From contig JASLBO010000317.1 in the NCBI GenBank assembly GCA_030146605.1, positions 1 through 9,057 on the forward strand: a stretch of DNA of 9,057 bases, in the 5' to 3' direction. The notes beneath the pieces are model-generated. The model had not been told where the DNA came from. It searched no databases and saw only the letters and a list, made by a program, of their open reading frames with translations. A program made the position numbers and the translations under genes. The DNA comes from Sphingomonas sp. Its GTDB lineage: Bacteria > Pseudomonadota > Alphaproteobacteria > Sphingomonadales > Sphingomonadaceae. Positions 8,221 to 9,057 of this stretch are shown here, in pieces (position 1 is the first letter of the stretch; the number at the start of each line of letters is the position of its first letter).

Positions 8221-9057
8221 TGGATTATTCGACGCAATTGCTGATGAGCCTGCCCGAACTGGTGCTGGCAATCGGCGCGATCGCGCTGATGCTGGTTGCC
8301 GCGTGGGGCGGGCAGGCTTCGACCAAGCTGGTCAGCTGGGCTTCGGTGGCGGTGCTGATCGGCGCGGGCATCGCGCTTGCCGGGCCGGCATCGGCCGGCG
8401 GTGAGGCGTTCGGGGGCCTCTATCGCGCCGATATGTTCGCGGCCTTCGCCAAGGTGCTGATTTTCGGCGCCGCGGCGGTCTCGATCATCATCGCGCCACG
8501 CTTCTTCCAGCGCAGCTCGGGCGACGATCTGCGCCCCGAATATCCGGTACTGATCCTGCTCTCCACCGCTGGCATGGGGATGATGGTCTCCGCCGGCGAT
8601 CTGCTCACGCTCTATGTCGGGCTCGAGCTGCAGAGCCTCTCGGCTTATGTGCTCGCCAGCTTCATGCGCCGCGACACCCGTTCGGCTGAGGCGGGGCTCA
8701 AATATTTCGTACTCGGCGCGCTCGCCTCGGGCATCCTGCTTTACGGCATCAGCCTGGTGTACGGCTTCTCGGGCACGACCTTGTTCGACGGCATCGCGGA
8801 AGCTTATGCCGCGGCCCCCGAGGGTGGCCGCAACTTCGGCCTGATGTTCGGGCTGGTGTTCGTCTTCGCGGGGCTTGCCTTCAAGATGAGCGCCGTGCCG
8901 TTCCACATGTGGACGCCCGACGTTTACGAAGGCGCGCCCACGCCGGTGACCGCCTTCTTCGCCTCGGCGCCGAAGGTGGCGGCGATCGCCCTCGCAGTGC
9001 GGGTGGCGGTCGAGGCGATGGGTCCGGCGCTGCACGACTGGCGCCAGATCGTGATCT
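8220..9057 (+). CDS. nuoN: NADH-quinone oxidoreductase subunit N, 3'-truncated by window edge
   Basis: This is the proximal antiporter-like proton pump (ND2 homologue), adjacent to NuoK. The ATG at 8220 shares its A with the nuoM TGA. GGGGGTG at 8206-8212 could serve as a modest Shine-Dalgarno seven bases away. I translated 279 codons to the edge ([20 protein letters not shown] ... LHDWRQIVI) with no stop. Family length is about 480, so about 200 residues lie beyond the window. Conserved features are Glu136 (LYVGLELQSLSAYVL), Lys161 (GLKYFVLGALASG), Lys222 (GLAFKMSAVPFHMWTPDVYE, then GAPTPV) and Lys252 (SAPKVAAIA). These correspond to the charged residues of the NuoN proton channel. Nothing unusual is seen in the visible part. 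Confidence 0.97.
   Translation, partial: MDYSTQLLMSLPELVLAIGAIALMLVAAWGGQASTKLVSWASVAVLIGAGIALAGPASAGGEAFGGLYRADMFAAFAKVLIFGAAAVSIIIAPRFFQRSSGDDLRPEYPVLILLSTAGMGMMVSAGDLLTLYVGLELQSLSAYVLASFMRRDTRSAEAGLKYFVLGALASGILLYGISLVYGFSGTTLFDGIAEAYAAAPEGGRNFGLMFGLVFVFAGLAFKMSAVPFHMWTPDVYEGAPTPVTAFFASAPKVAAIALAVRVAVEAMGPALHDWRQIVI

Noticed and set aside
6577..8271. A 564-codon open frame on the minus strand opposite nuoM, and similar long ones opposite nuoL (5441-6559, 4403-5308) and nuoG/nuoH (1400-1957, 1746-2417)
   Set aside because: Their products are Arg-, His-, Asp- and Gln-rich with no recognisable domain. They arise because strong third-position G/C in the sense genes removes stop codons on the opposite strand. 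The sense genes are unambiguous complex I subunits.

Overview
The window lies inside one operon, on the + strand, for the proton-pumping NADH:ubiquinone oxidoreductase (respiratory complex I, NDH-1). It carries eight consecutive genes in the standard order: nuoG (its 5' end is cut off by the left edge), nuoH, nuoI, nuoJ, nuoK, nuoL, nuoM and nuoN (its 3' end is cut off by the right edge). Strong G/C bias at third codon positions, an alphaproteobacterial or mitochondrial-like NuoG without N7-cluster cysteines, the NuoH, NuoI and NuoJ sequence style and the type of intergenic repeat all suggest an alphaproteobacterium, most likely a sphingomonad (Sphingomonas or a relative). This placement is by recognition, not by a database search.

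Layout. 1-1842 is nuoG, the peripheral-arm iron-sulfur subunit. 1839-2894 is nuoH, the quinone-site membrane subunit. 2891-3376 is nuoI, which carries clusters N6a and N6b. 3377-3508 is a gap filled mainly by an 82-bp palindromic repeat. 3509-4120 is nuoJ and 4117-4422 is nuoK. 4423-4528 is a second gap filled by a second copy of the same repeat. 4529-6637 is nuoL, 6634-8220 is nuoM, and 8220 to the edge is nuoN. Every other junction is a 1- or 4-base stop/start overlap (ATGA, GTGA or TGATG). The two repeat-filled gaps are therefore the only breaks in an otherwise translationally coupled gene chain.

Function. NuoG and NuoI are part of the wire of Fe-S clusters that carries electrons from NADH to quinone at the NuoH interface. 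NuoH, J, K, L, M and N form the membrane arm that pumps protons. The charged residues expected along the membrane-arm axis are present in NuoK, L, M and the visible part of NuoN, so the complex looks functional. No promoter, terminator, RNA gene, CRISPR array or insertion sequence is visible. The operon promoter should lie upstream of the window.

The enzyme genes are conventional, and I do not see a new biological system. The points worth a second look are: the paired repeats, whose right ends supply the apparent Shine-Dalgarno sequences of nuoJ and nuoL; the small open frames running through both repeats in the same phase and ending on the downstream start codons; the TTG start of nuoJ; and histidine-rich low-complexity segments in NuoL and at the NuoM C-terminus.
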